Source of the DNA: Pseudomonas fluorescens
Lineage (GTDB): Bacteria; Pseudomonadota; Gammaproteobacteria; Pseudomonadales; Pseudomonadaceae
DNA: 64,000 nucleotides
Assembly: GCF_001902145.1 (NCBI RefSeq)
Contig: NZ_MRST01000021.1
Coordinates: 1-64,000 of the forward strand
Reading direction: 5' to 3'
A model generated the notes under the pieces. It had not been told where the DNA came from. It made no database searches and worked only from the letters and a program-made list of their open reading frames with translations. Shown piece by piece: positions 17,009 through 26,732 of the stretch. The translations under genes and the position numbers were made by a program. The first letter of the stretch is position 1; each line of letters begins with the position of its first letter.

Positions 17009-18036
17009 GACTTTGTCCTTGGATAGAATTGTGTGCTCCACCGGCGATAAATCGCCATGTTGGATTCGTCGCATACAAGTTTGGGAGCACTCATGAAACG
17101 CCGATTGCTCCACACGTCGAAGTCTTCCTTTACTGTTTTCACGAACCAGCGATGGATATAAAACAAGGGCAGTGCATAGGCGATATGACGTAGCGACTGC
17201 GGCAGGGCTTTTACCCTTTCAAACCGGATGGTGTCGATCATGCGGAATGTCCAGTTCAGTGGCGCCGTCTGGGTACCCAGAGCCTGTGTTCTGGCCAGTA
17301 GACCCAGGCGTTCGAAGTAAGCCTCCCCCACCGCATAGCCAATGCCGTAGCACGTCATTTTCATGGTCACGACTTGGCCGAAGACTTTTGCACGCATGGT
17401 GTAGATGATTCGGTGCTTCTCCTCTTCCTGCTGTGTGGTGACTTCTTTTAGCCCATGCAGATATGAAAAATGGTTGGGGTCAGCGCTATTCTCGGTCATG
17501 TCTTGGGACAAGCCCTGTAATTCGAAGGTCTCGTGACAGCCCCGAGAGAAGCCAGCACAGTCCAGCTCGGGGAGCTCCCAGTAAGGCGGCAGATTGTCTT
17601 CGTGTCGCCAGACAAAAAGTACGTTATCGACTTCTTTGAAATAGCGCTGTGTCAACGCAGCGGCGGGGGGCTTCTTGCCATTTCCCGTCTTGATGCAGTG
17701 CCCTTGCGGGTTGAAAGTGAGGCCATGAAACGGACAGACGAGATCCTCGCCAACAACCTTGCCGCCATAGCCCAAGTGGGCGCCTAAATGCGGGCAATAA
17801 GGGTCAATCGCTCGGGCCAGACCTGAAGAGGTACGATAAAGCACCAATTCCTGGCCCATGAAGGGAACCCGTTTTACCTTGCCTGGCGTCAACTCGTCAC
17901 TAAAACAGGCGGCGAACCATCCATTGGGATAGGGCAATGGGTCTTGTGTTATGCCTGTTGCACTGCGCTTATTGTCAATGATTTGCAGGGCAGGAATTTT
18001 AACAACCTCGTCCTGCCTGATCGAAGATACGTCCAT
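17005..18036 (-). CDS. Rieske non-heme iron oxygenase 1
   Basis: The start at 18036 (MDVSSIRQDE) has GGAGCAGATC just before it. The 343-residue protein has the Rieske cluster site CPHLGAH with its partner CPFHG 17 residues later. The mononuclear iron triad lies in NSADPNHFSYLH (Asp, His, His). The overall plan resembles KshA and cholesterol 7-desaturase type oxygenases, which act on hydrophobic substrates. It probably hydroxylates or desaturates the terpene made by the cyclase encoded next, with which it overlaps by 4 bp. No ferredoxin or reductase partner is in the operon. Confidence 0.88.
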   Translation of the reverse strand: MDVSSIRQDEVVKIPALQIIDNKRSATGITQDPLPYPNGWFAACFSDELTPGKVKRVPFMGQELVLYRTSSGLARAIDPYCPHLGAHLGYGGKVVGEDLVCPFHGLTFNPQGHCIKTGNGKKPPAAALTQRYFKEVDNVLFVWRHEDNLPPYWELPELDCAGFSRGCHETFELQGLSQDMTENSADPNHFSYLHGLKEVTTQQEEEKHRIIYTMRAKVFGQVVTMKMTCYGIGYAVGEAYFERLGLLARTQALGTQTAPLNWTFRMIDTIRFERVKALPQSLRHIAYALPLFYIHRWFVKTVKEDFDVWSNRRFMSAPKLVCDESNMAIYRRWSTQFYPRTKS

Positions 18037-18131
18037 GATCTGCTCCTTGACTTTCCTGTTTTCGATCACGTGGTAACTCGAAGAAGTTAGCCCGTTGTCT
18101 CTCTGGACTTTACTTCGCAAGGAATCCCAAA

Positions 18132-19169
18132 CTATTGTGTTGCATCGGTGGTGATTGGATTGTTTGTCTTAGGGACGGTCTCCATGCTGTGCGTAATTGT
18201 TTTAATGCGCAGAGGATAAAATTGAGCCATCCAGCGCCTAAAGGCCACCATGTTTCTTTCTTCAGCGATAAGTTTTGGATGCTCGGGATGACTCCTGTAG
18301 AACCAGATTGCAAAGTCATTTTTCACCTCTTTCATGAACCAGCGCTGCATTAATAGGCCGAGCACCGCCTGTATTCCGTTGCGAACCACGGCGGGTAAAA
18401 TATCGAGTCGTTTGATGTGTATTGCGTTGGCCAGACGGAGCGTCCATTGATGCGGCGTCGTTTGCGTGGCAAGTGATTGGGTAATAATTCGTAAGCCAAG
18501 GCTGAAAAGTTCCGTGTCTCCCGCCGCAAATCCCATACCGTGGCAGGAGACGCGCATTTTAACGGATAGTTTATTTACGCATCCTTCCATGATGTTGATC
18601 ATCTTATGCCCATCTATTTGCTGGGTTATGGATGCGTTTTTAACTCGATGTACCCATGCGAAATGGATAGCGTCAGCGCTGTTTTCCGCCATGTCTTGCG
18701 AGTCGCCCGGTATTTCAAACGTACTGCCTCTCAAGGGGCTGTAGCCTTCCAGGTCGAGCGACGGCACATTCCAAGAGGGAGGACGACCTTCGTGGTGATG
18801 CCACACATAGATCACTCCATCTTTCTCATCTACAGGCCAGCTGGTTAATCTTGCATGGGGCGGCGGGTGGCAACTTCCGGTCCTGATGCAATTTCCGCTG
18901 GGTCCATAGGTGAAGCCGTGAAAGGGACATACAAGGTCCTCGTTTTCGACTTTGCCGCCATGTCCAAGATGCGCACCTAGATGGGGGCAATAAGGATTAA
19001 CCGCATGAACGGTTCCTGAGCGGGTTCGATACAGCACCAATTCCTGGCCCATGAAGGGAACCGTCAATACCGCTTCGGTCTTGAGTTCGCGACTATAACT
19101 TGCGGCAAACCATCCGTTTGGATAGCGCGTTACCTCGTCTGTCGCGCTATCAGGAGTTTTAAGTTTCAT
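18132..19169 (-). CDS. Rieske non-heme iron oxygenase 2 (paralogue)
   Basis: A 345-residue paralogue of the next gene, sharing long stretches such as PFMGQELVLYRT and PYCPHLGAHLG. The Rieske ligands (CPH and CPFH) and the catalytic triad in NSADAIHFAWVH are complete, so it should be active. AAAGGAG precedes the ATG. Base composition is visibly lower in GC than dxs or ispG. Two intact, diverged copies suggest two separate oxidations of one scaffold, or oxidation of two related products. The substrate is unknown. Confidence 0.88.
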   Translation of the reverse strand: MKLKTPDSATDEVTRYPNGWFAASYSRELKTEAVLTVPFMGQELVLYRTRSGTVHAVNPYCPHLGAHLGHGGKVENEDLVCPFHGFTYGPSGNCIRTGSCHPPPHARLTSWPVDEKDGVIYVWHHHEGRPPSWNVPSLDLEGYSPLRGSTFEIPGDSQDMAENSADAIHFAWVHRVKNASITQQIDGHKMINIMEGCVNKLSVKMRVSCHGMGFAAGDTELFSLGLRIITQSLATQTTPHQWTLRLANAIHIKRLDILPAVVRNGIQAVLGLLMQRWFMKEVKNDFAIWFYRSHPEHPKLIAEERNMVAFRRWMAQFYPLRIKTITHSMETVPKTNNPITTDATQ

Positions 19170-19240
19170 GACTGCTCCTTTGTATCTGGAAGTGACCCTG
19201 CCTGGAGTGATGCCGGCGGCGAGAAGGCGAGTGCAGGGGT

Positions 19241-20185
19241 TTATCGCTTCACAATCACGCTATAGGTCGACACCTTGTTTTTAATCAGCGCCACCGACCA
19301 GTTCTCCGCCAAGACTCGCAACTCTTCCAGTGCCCCGGTCACGCCATGAGGGAACAATTCCTCGTTTTCAACGTTGGCCTTGGAATCCATCAACCAGCGA
19401 ACGACATCGATATTGGAGGGCAGTACGCACATGTCATGGATCTTGAAACCGCTCTTGACCAACACGCCGCGAAAGTATTCAGGCGTCTTGCGGTGTTTAC
19501 AGGCCAGGCGATCGACATCGTCTGGGGTATCGGGTTTGTAATCCTGGGGAGGGGTGTTGTAGAGATTGTCCGAGATGATCACGACACCGCCTTTACGCAC
19601 ACGAGGTAAAAGTGAGCGCATGGTGTTTTCGTAAAGCTCATCGGGGAAGTGCGAGATGACCCCGCGGATGATCACCAAGTCATAAGGCTCGTCGTAGTCG
19701 GGCAGTAACTCGACGTCCTTTGCATTGCACAGGTACAAGTTGATGCGCTCGGAAAGGCCTTGCTCGGCATGAAACTTAGCGCAGTAATCGAGCTGGCGCC
19801 GACTGACATTGACCCCGTCCAGGCGTTGGCACTCAGGAAACCGTTCGGCCAGGTACTTGAGGATATAACCCCAGCCGCAACCGATATCGAGGATACGCTT
19901 GATGGGCGCGCGGTTCGGGTCTTCCAGTCCGGCCAGTTTCAGTTGTCGCTCGAAATAACGGATACCCGATTCGTCGAGGCTGATCGGCGGGGTTGAACGC
20001 GGGTCGTCGTAGACACCGAACTGGAAAAGAATGTAATTGCCTATGGCCTTGCGCCAATCTTCCGGACTGTCGCCATAGGTATATACGACCTTTTCCTGAT
20101 AGCTGTCGACGCTGGATCCTTGAATGATCTGAAAGGGAAGATGGGTTTCATCGGCGATGACAGGCTGCCGGGTGGGTATGTTCAT
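19241..20185 (-). CDS. SAM-dependent methyltransferase, probable prenyl-diphosphate C-methyltransferase
   Basis: The start at 20185 (MNIPTRQPV) has AAGGAGAAAC before it; the longer frame to 20275 runs into the dxs gene. The 314-residue class I methyltransferase has motif [11 protein letters not shown] (98-107), then LDGVNVS and [11 protein letters not shown]. The fold resembles cyclopropane-fatty-acid-synthase-like enzymes. In sodorifen-type clusters a similar methyltransferase methylates and cyclises FPP before a terpene cyclase acts. The place here, between dxs and the oxygenases, supports that role, but the substrate is inferred from context. Confidence 0.8.
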   Translation of the reverse strand: MNIPTRQPVIADETHLPFQIIQGSSVDSYQEKVVYTYGDSPEDWRKAIGNYILFQFGVYDDPRSTPPISLDESGIRYFERQLKLAGLEDPNRAPIKRILDIGCGWGYILKYLAERFPECQRLDGVNVSRRQLDYCAKFHAEQGLSERINLYLCNAKDVELLPDYDEPYDLVIIRGVISHFPDELYENTMRSLLPRVRKGGVVIISDNLYNTPPQDYKPDTPDDVDRLACKHRKTPEYFRGVLVKSGFKIHDMCVLPSNIDVVRWLMDSKANVENEELFPHGVTGALEELRVLAENWSVALIKNKVSTYSVIVKR

Positions 20186-20210
20186 CACGTTTCTCCTTGT
20201 GAGTTTCACT

Positions 20211-22136
20211 TCAGGCTGTTGCCCGCATTGCGACGGCATCCGGCGCGTTGCGATTGTTGAAAGACTCCAAGCCATGCAGCGCCAGGAAGGCTTCTATGGA
20301 GCGGGCGATCCCGGGCGCATCGAGCCCGCACAACGACAGGATCTTGTCGGGTGCGCCATGCTCGATGAAATGATCACTGAACCCCAGTTGCAGCACGGGC
20401 GGTGAGTGACCGAGCGTCGCCAGGTGTTCCAGGCACGCCGAGCCGACGCCACCCATGACGCAACCTTCCTCGACGGTCACCAGCAGGTCATGGTCGCGTG
20501 CCAATTGCTCGATGAGGGCACCGTCGAGGGGTTTGATGAAACGCATGTTGGCGACCGTAGCGTCGAACGCTTCGGCGGCTTCAAGGGCGGGCACGACCAT
20601 CGAGCCGAACGCCAGGAGTGCGATGCGACAACCGACCGATTGCGTCGAGGCCCTGCGGACTTCACCTCGCCCCACCGGCAAGTTCCTGAGTGCCGAGGAC
20701 GCCGCGACACCGCGGCCGCTGCCCCGTGGGTAACGCACAGCGCTCGGGCCTTCCAGTAACAGTGCCGTGTGCAACATCTGCCGACACTCGTCTTCATCTG
20801 CCGGGGCCATGACGGTCAGGTTCGGTATGCAGCGCAGGTAGGCGATGTCGAAGGCGCCCGTGTGGGTGGCGCCATCGGCACCAACGATGCCGGCCCGATC
20901 GATGGCAAATACCACGGGCAGGTTCTGGATCGCGATATCGTGAATGAACTGGTCATAAGCCCGTTGCAGGAAAGTCGAATAGATTGCGACCACCGGCTTC
21001 AAGCCGTCGGCGGCCAAGCCTGCGGCGAAGGTCAAGGCGTGCTGTTCAGCAATGCCGACATCGAAGTATTGGTCAGGGAAGCGCCGTTCGAATTCCGTCA
21101 GGCCCGACCCTTCGCGCATGGCCGGGGTGATTGCCACCACCCGGCAATCCATCGCAGCCTCATCGCATAACCAATCACCGAACACCTGTGTGTAGGTCGA
21201 TTTACCGGCCACCGGCGGATCGATACCCTGTGCTGGGTCGAATTTTCCCGGCCCGTGATACAGCACCGGATCAGCCGCCGCTGGCGTGTAGCCGTGGCCT
21301 TTTTCCGTGACGATATGCAGCAGTTGTGGCCCACGCAGTTTTTTTAACGCAGACAACGCGGTGAGCAACTCTTCGAGGTTGTGTCCATCGATGGGGCCGG
21401 TGTAGTTGAAGCCAAAGGCTTCGAACAAGGTCGCATCGCCCGCTAGTCCTTTGACCTGTGCCTCGAGTCGATGGGCCAGTGCGCGGGCAGTGGAGCCATT
21501 GCCCAACAAAGCTTTTATGTTCTCCTTGGCCGTTATCGCACAGTGGTTGGCTGTCAACGTGCCGAAGTAGCGGCGCAAGGCACCGACAGGGGGTGAAATC
21601 GACATGTCGTTGTCGTTGAGGATCACCAGCAATGGCAGGTCTTCGAATGTTCCGGTGTTGTTCATGGCTTCATAGGCCATGCCGCCAGTGATGGCGCCAT
21701 CACCGATCACTGCGATGCAATGGCGCTGTTGCGACTGATTGCGAGCTGCCAGGGCCATGCCCAATGCAGCCGAAATGGAGGTGCTGGAGTGTGCGGTGCC
21801 GAAAGTGTCATACGGCGATTCGCTACGCCTTGGAAAACCGGAGATGCCTCCCTGTTGACGGATGTTGGCCATGGCTTCGCGGCGCCCTGTGAGGATCTTG
21901 TGGGCGTAAGCCTGGTGGCCCACATCCCAGACGATCCGATCATTGGGCGTGTCGAATACATAATGCAGGGCGATGCTCAGTTCCACGGTGCCAAGGTTTG
22001 CCGACAGGTGCCCGCCGGTTTTCGAGACGCTGTGCAGAATAAACGCTCGCAGTTCGTCCGCCAGTGGGCCCAGGGCTCTGGCATCCAGTGCCCGCAACTC
22101 AACGGGGCTGTCGATGGTCTCGAGTAATTCGAACAT
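20211..22136 (-). CDS. dxs: 1-deoxy-D-xylulose-5-phosphate synthase, operon-borne copy
   Basis: The full-length 641-residue enzyme condenses pyruvate and glyceraldehyde-3-phosphate, the first and rate-limiting MEP step. It has the DXS-type [15 protein letters not shown], the thiamine diphosphate motif [16 protein letters not shown] and the transketolase-like central and C-terminal domains. It follows the fused isomerase-synthase gene by 46 bp and precedes the methyltransferase by 25 bp. A copy in a terpene operon is a common way to raise precursor supply; a housekeeping dxs is expected elsewhere. Confidence 0.95.
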   Translation of the reverse strand: MFELLETIDSPVELRALDARALGPLADELRAFILHSVSKTGGHLSANLGTVELSIALHYVFDTPNDRIVWDVGHQAYAHKILTGRREAMANIRQQGGISGFPRRSESPYDTFGTAHSSTSISAALGMALAARNQSQQRHCIAVIGDGAITGGMAYEAMNNTGTFEDLPLLVILNDNDMSISPPVGALRRYFGTLTANHCAITAKENIKALLGNGSTARALAHRLEAQVKGLAGDATLFEAFGFNYTGPIDGHNLEELLTALSALKKLRGPQLLHIVTEKGHGYTPAAADPVLYHGPGKFDPAQGIDPPVAGKSTYTQVFGDWLCDEAAMDCRVVAITPAMREGSGLTEFERRFPDQYFDVGIAEQHALTFAAGLAADGLKPVVAIYSTFLQRAYDQFIHDIAIQNLPVVFAIDRAGIVGADGATHTGAFDIAYLRCIPNLTVMAPADEDECRQMLHTALLLEGPSAVRYPRGSGRGVAASSALRNLPVGRGEVRRASTQSVGCRIALLAFGSMVVPALEAAEAFDATVANMRFIKPLDGALIEQLARDHDLLVTVEEGCVMGGVGSACLEHLATLGHSPPVLQLGFSDHFIEHGAPDKILSLCGLDAPGIARSIEAFLALHGLESFNNRNAPDAVAMRATA

Positions 22137-22182
22137 GGGCGGTTCCTTCCCTTGAATGGGTTGCGGCGGATTCGCTGAGGCT

Positions 22183-23598
22183 TCAATGCAATCGGTTGAT
22201 CACCAGGTCCACCAGTCCATGCAAACGGTCGGTTCTGCCGGGTAACGCTTGCAATGCCTCGTACGCCTGCGTGCCCAACTGCTGTGCCAGTTTTCTGGAC
22301 TGTTCCAGGCCAAGGATCGAAACATAGTTAGGTTTATGGTCCTGAGCGTCCTTGCCGGCGGTCTTACCCAGGGTCGCGGTGTCTATCGTGGCATCGAGAA
22401 TGTCATCGACCACTTGGTACGCCAGGCCGATCGCTGCGCAGTAACCATCCAGGAGGTCGAGATCGAAGGATGCATCCTCGGCGCACAGGACGCCCATGCG
22501 CACTGCAGCTCGGATCAAGGCGCCTGTCTTCATCCGGTGCATCTGCTCGAGTTGGGCAATGTCCAGTTTCTGACCGACACTATCCATGTCAATCATCTGC
22601 CCGCCAGCCATGCCCAGCGAACCCACCGCCATAGCCAGCTCGCCCATCAGCAAGGCCTGGCGCTCGGCCGTTATCGGTACACGGCATAAGGTGATGAACG
22701 CCTGGGACTGCAAGGCGTCGCCAACCAGAATCGCCGTGGCCTGATCGAACTGAACATGCACCGTGGCGCGGCCATGACGCAGCTCGTCGTCGTCCATGGC
22801 AGGCAGGTCATCATGGACCAGCGAGTAGATGTGCATCATTTCCAGCGCGGCCCCGACCATATCCAGAGCCACCGGGTTGGCTCCGGCCGCAAATCCCGCG
22901 GCCTGGCACAACAGCGGGCGCATGCGTTTGCCACCACCCAGCACGGCGTAACGCATGGCCTGGTGCAGGGTCGATGGTGAGATTTCTGAGGTAGGTAGCT
23001 GCTGTTCGAGCATGCGCTCGGTACGCTCGACCGCATCATGGCGCCATGAGTCGAACAGCGCGTTTCGCGCCTGCGCTTGCCAACTGCGCAAACCTGCGAC
23101 GTCGTGATGTTCGAAGATCCGGCGAAACCAGATACTGAAGGTTTGCGGAGCCTGGCTGATGCATCGGGATACTTGCGTCAGGCTCAGCCATTGCCAGGCA
23201 TGTGCTTCTTCGGGGTTGGCGATGGGGTCCTGCTGACAAATGCCGGCGAACACATGATCGTATTCATGTTCGATCAATTGGTTGGAAACCTGTTCATGGT
23301 AGAGCAGTTGGAACACGCTCTGAAGTTCGCATTCAAGCCCCATTTCCTCGTACAGGCGGCGTTTTGCCGCTGCCGCAGTGTCTTCGCCGCACCGCGGATG
23401 ACCACAGCAGGTATTGGTCCACAAACCCTGCGAGTGATACTTGCCCAAGGCCCGTTGCTGTAGCAGCAAGCGACCTTGTTGATCGAAGATGAAAATCGAG
23501 AACGCCCGGTGCAAAAGCCCTTGCTGATGGATATAAAGTTTTTCTGCAGAGCCAGTCTGGCAGTCGTTCTCATTGACAAGGATAAGTGTCTCTTCCAT
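22183..23598 (-). CDS. idi-ispA: Fused IPP isomerase - farnesyl diphosphate synthase
   Basis: Two enzymes lie in one 471-residue chain. Residues 1 to about 170 are a type I (Nudix) IPP isomerase with [12 protein letters not shown] (catalytic Cys65) and EHEYDHVF. Residues about 190-471 are an IspA-type short-chain prenyl synthase with GGGKRMRP, the first Asp-rich motif DDLPAMDDD (263-271) and the second, VVDDILD. Spacing around the first Asp motif is that of FPP rather than GGPP synthases. Together they balance IPP/DMAPP and make FPP. It is the first gene of the terpenoid operon. Confidence 0.9.
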   Translation of the reverse strand: MEETLILVNENDCQTGSAEKLYIHQQGLLHRAFSIFIFDQQGRLLLQQRALGKYHSQGLWTNTCCGHPRCGEDTAAAAKRRLYEEMGLECELQSVFQLLYHEQVSNQLIEHEYDHVFAGICQQDPIANPEEAHAWQWLSLTQVSRCISQAPQTFSIWFRRIFEHHDVAGLRSWQAQARNALFDSWRHDAVERTERMLEQQLPTSEISPSTLHQAMRYAVLGGGKRMRPLLCQAAGFAAGANPVALDMVGAALEMMHIYSLVHDDLPAMDDDELRHGRATVHVQFDQATAILVGDALQSQAFITLCRVPITAERQALLMGELAMAVGSLGMAGGQMIDMDSVGQKLDIAQLEQMHRMKTGALIRAAVRMGVLCAEDASFDLDLLDGYCAAIGLAYQVVDDILDATIDTATLGKTAGKDAQDHKPNYVSILGLEQSRKLAQQLGTQAYEALQALPGRTDRLHGLVDLVINRLH

Positions 23599-23645
23599 GA
23601 AAGCTCCGATACAACTCCATAGTGATCCGTAACTACAATTTCATG

Positions 23646-23680
23646 ACTGGTCACATTAGATGATTCTCAAGTTGTCGCAA
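23646..23680 (-). promoter_or_regulatory. Possible promoter of the terpenoid operon
   Basis: On the minus strand TTGCGA (23675-23680) and TAATGT (23653-23658) are 16 bp apart, which would give a leader of about 47 nt before the first start codon. The match to sigma-70 sites is only moderate. The upstream DNA is AT-rich. Confidence 0.3.
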
Positions 23681-24038
23681 GGGCAGTCGATATACTTTTT
23701 TGCTTCAAGTGTTATTGACATTGCTTCTAAGTTGGGGTCAAAACGCGCATGCGATAATTGGAGTGGCTTTTGATAGAATCATAAGCAGGACAAATACTTT
23801 TTTCTTATTTCGATTTGTTAAGTTGGATTTCTGGTGAATGTCTTTTCTTTGCTAGCCTAGGGAACTTGCGGTTTCTAGGTTTATAAATAAATCCAGCAGT
23901 CTCCATCCATTTTTGCGTATATCAAATTCTACTCTCCCAGCGGTCTGGAGCTTGCTCAACAGTATATGACCGCCAGCTATTGCTACGAAATGTCCGAGGA
24001 GCGTTTCGATTCACAGCCTTGCGAGGGATTTTTCTGTT

Positions 24039-24299
24039 TTGGCACTTTACGCCTGCCTTGAACTTGACCAAATAGCGGTTACCATCGAGTCAAAAAACAG
24101 CTATATCAACCCGGCCTTGCCTGGGCGTATTTTTGGCTCCGGCCGAATAGAACATCTGAAAGGTGAAATCTGTTTCACCTCAGGCCAATTGAGCAATGAG
24201 GCAGGCAAGGTCCTGGCCACTGCGACAGCGACTTACCGCATCAGCAAAATGAATTTTGCTGATGCGAAGGGTGTGGACCCAGCAGCGATGTCTAATTAA
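24039..24299 (+). pseudogene. Possible fragment of a hotdog-fold thioesterase (PaaI-like)
   Basis: The frame resembles the C-terminal half of PaaI-type thioesterases: a hydrophobic strand, ALPGRIFGSGRIEHLKGEIC and then LSNEAGKVLATATATYRI. The N-terminal half with the catalytic region is missing. The frame opens only at 23970 after a stop, and no good ribosome site precedes it. I read it as a 5'-truncated remnant in the gap between the terpenoid operon and the adhesin locus. The rest of 23600-24538 shows no gene. Confidence 0.4.
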
Positions 24300-24459
24300 C
24301 CGTAGGCCCGCTGGTACATGCTTGGGAGCGAAATCAGCGTAACAAGTGGCAGGATCGCGACGCCGCGGATGACGCAGTGACTTACTCAAAGGAAAAGTAA
24401 CCTTCATTGAATACGCTCTTCGCCGATCCTCCGAGGCGGCTGAGCCGACATACCCAGGG

Positions 24460-24483
24460 TTTTTGAGACGTTTCGCAAGTGGG
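24460..24483 (+). promoter_or_regulatory. TTTTTGAGAC element shared with the adhesin promoter region
   Basis: The 24-nt stretch starting TTTTTGAGAC and ending AAGTGGG matches 27724-27747 at 20 of 24 positions. It lies 55 bp before the start of the TPR/glycosyltransferase-like gene. The second copy is upstream of the big adhesin, so it may be a shared regulator site. Confidence 0.4.
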
Positions 24484-24538
24484 AAAAGTCTGATGCTGGC
24501 TTACCATAGTGCAAATGTTTTAGTCACGAGGCCACTCC

Positions 24539-25822
24539 GTGCGCCAGTCTCAGCCGCCAGCTCGTTCATCTCTGTCTCGCAAGATTACTCCGCAGACCCA
24601 ATTGAGCACATTTGCCGCTCAATTCCGTCACGCGATGGCTCAACAGGACTATTCCGTCGCTCGCCTTTGCTGTGAAAAAGCATTGAAGATGATGCCGGGA
24701 AATATGTCAGTGCTCAGCGACTATGCCTTGTGTCTGTTGCGTGAGGGCCGGCATGCAGAGTCGTATGCCATCTACCAGCAAATCTATCAGTCCCCGCAAC
24801 GTGCCAACGCTTCGGCGACCTGGCTTGACGGCCTGACCGAGGTGTGTGGCTGGTTAGGTAAAACAGATGAGTTGCGTCGTTACGGGTATGAGTCACTGAC
24901 CTCTGCTGACGAATCCCTGAAGCATTGCAAGAAATGGCAGAAACCACAGACGCCGCTGAAACCGTTTGATGCCAGCCATCCTGAAAAGAACGTTATTGCC
25001 TTCAGTCTTTACGGTGATCAGCCACGTTATTGCGAAACGTTGATCGAGAATGCCTCGCTGGCTCGTGAGCTGTATCCCGCCTGGACATGCAGGGTTTATC
25101 TGGATAACAGCGTCCCGACTCACGTACAGACGCGTCTGCAGCGCGCGGGAATGATCCTGGTCGACATGAGCGCTGAAAAACAGATATTACCGACCCTTTG
25201 GCGCTTTCTGGTCATGGATGACCCCAGCGTCGAGCGTTTCATCGTTCGAGATGCCGATTCCCTTCTTTCCGAGCGCGAAGCCGCGGCGGTGGAGGAGTGG
25301 CTGGATTCGCCCTTTCACTTCCACCATATGCGCGACTATTTCACCCATACGGAGTTATTGCTGGCGGGGCTGTGGGGCGGTGTGAACGGATATTTCCCGC
25401 CTGTGGAAGGGATGATGCGGGCATTTATCCAGCAGTATCAGGGTAGCGAGCGTTTCACCGACCAGTCCTTTCTCCGTCACGTCCTGTGGCCGACGATCAG
25501 GGAAAGCCTGTTAAGTCACGACAATATATTTGGTTTTCATCAGGCGCGGCGCTGGCCGCAACACAAGCCAATTCGGTGGCAGCATGCAGCGTTCCATGTC
25601 GGCAGCAATACCTCTTATTCCAGCCTTAGCGGCCCTTGCGGGTTGCCGGAGGGAGAGCGACAGCCGGTGGATCTGGTCCGCCAAGGTATGACGTTCCGGT
25701 ATTACGCTACGGTAAAGGATGGTCAGTGGTTTCTCGGCGTGCCGTTCTTTCTTGTCGATGAGTTCAAAGCGGGAACGATGCGAGTGGTGCTGCCTCTTCC
25801 TGGCGCACCTCATCCAGGATGA
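24539..25822 (+). CDS. TPR-containing glycosyltransferase-like protein
   Basis: The start is a GTG with GAGG about 10 bp before it. The 427-residue protein has a TPR-like N-terminal part (about residues 25-115: VARLCCEKALKMMPGN, then HAESYAIYQQIYQSP). A C-terminal domain follows with FIVRDADSLLSEREA, a DxD-like motif in a glycosyltransferase-A-like setting, then LWGGVNGYFP and FTDQSFLRHVLWP. Its role may be to modify surface sugars or the adhesin encoded downstream. The assignment is from the motif pattern, and the donor sugar is unknown. Confidence 0.55.
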   Translation: MRQSQPPARSSLSRKITPQTQLSTFAAQFRHAMAQQDYSVARLCCEKALKMMPGNMSVLSDYALCLLREGRHAESYAIYQQIYQSPQRANASATWLDGLTEVCGWLGKTDELRRYGYESLTSADESLKHCKKWQKPQTPLKPFDASHPEKNVIAFSLYGDQPRYCETLIENASLARELYPAWTCRVYLDNSVPTHVQTRLQRAGMILVDMSAEKQILPTLWRFLVMDDPSVERFIVRDADSLLSEREAAAVEEWLDSPFHFHHMRDYFTHTELLLAGLWGGVNGYFPPVEGMMRAFIQQYQGSERFTDQSFLRHVLWPTIRESLLSHDNIFGFHQARRWPQHKPIRWQHAAFHVGSNTSYSSLSGPCGLPEGERQPVDLVRQGMTFRYYATVKDGQWFLGVPFFLVDEFKAGTMRVVLPLPGAPHPG

Positions 25823-26022
25823 CCCGGAAAATGTATGGGGTTTCTGACAGCTTTTTCTCGTCAGCTCGTTGTTTTTTTACTAGTATCCCTCGCCTACGCA
25901 CTCACCGTGAGAGACTGCGCGTCTTGAGGCTAGAATCTTTTACACTCGATCATTGAATGAGTTATTACCGTTACCCAGTACGTAACAACTCAGGCAACCA
26001 TAATGACTCTTTGGTGAAACCG

Positions 26023-26493
26023 ATGAATAAAATTTCCGGCATGGTTGTATTGGCAGGGCTTGCTCTCTCGGGATGCGCTACTAAGGCTCCAGAAAAACCG
26101 GTGACACCGCCGCCTGCGGTCGTCCAGCAAGCACCGCGCGCGCCCGTACCTGTGACGCCGCCAAGCCCGCCAGTGCGACCCGCTGCAACTGCCAGTGCTG
26201 ACACCCAAACGGCCGCCCAATCAGAGCCAGCGACAAACTCAAACCAGCTGCGCGTCCAACAATGCCGCAGAGAGCTGGATACCATGAAGCTTTACAACAA
26301 AGCGTCTTATGACAAGTACGAGGCGGAATTCCAGGTCATTGCCAGCAAGACCAATAAATATATGCAGGTTAAAGACTCAATTAGCCCGGATATCAACGAT
26401 ATGGTGATGCCGGGTTATCAATTCCAGATTCGTGAGTTCTGCTTCCGCGTCAAAACCCGCCTGTCGCAGCTAGTGGTTCGTCAAGCTCGATAA
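26023..26493 (+). CDS. Small Pro-rich lipoprotein
   Basis: The start is at the Met beginning MNKISGMVV; the frame is open back to 25957. The signal peptide ends in the lipobox Leu-Ser-Gly-Cys, so it is a lipoprotein. A Pro/Ala/Thr-rich linker (residues about 25-75) leads to a helical domain with two Cys residues (QQCRRELD and REFCFRVK) that may form a disulphide. I do not recognise the family. It sits between the TPR protein and the adhesin regulator. A role in the cell envelope near the adhesin secretion system is possible. Confidence 0.7.
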   Translation: MNKISGMVVLAGLALSGCATKAPEKPVTPPPAVVQQAPRAPVPVTPPSPPVRPAATASADTQTAAQSEPATNSNQLRVQQCRRELDTMKLYNKASYDKYEAEFQVIASKTNKYMQVKDSISPDINDMVMPGYQFQIREFCFRVKTRLSQLVVRQAR

Positions 26494-26732
26494 ATGTTTA
26501 GACTTTAGGGCGTGCCCTGCGCCCTGAAGATTTAACGATCCAGTACACCAAAAAACAGTACTCTCCCTTCCGAACGTTATCTGCGTTGCCAAGACTCGGC
26601 GATGGTTGTCGCGCGTAATAATAAAAAGAATAGGTTCGCCGCAGCATGCGGTTGAATAGGCTGCCTGAAATAAGGGGGCTGAGTTCGTGCGGCATAGGAT
26701 AATGCCGTTGAAGAGCTATTGCGAAAATCGAA

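Noticed and set aside
13602..23598. The terpenoid operon as a carotenoid or hopanoid cluster
   Set aside because: There is no phytoene synthase, desaturase or squalene cyclase gene, and the prenyl synthase looks FPP-type rather than GGPP-type.
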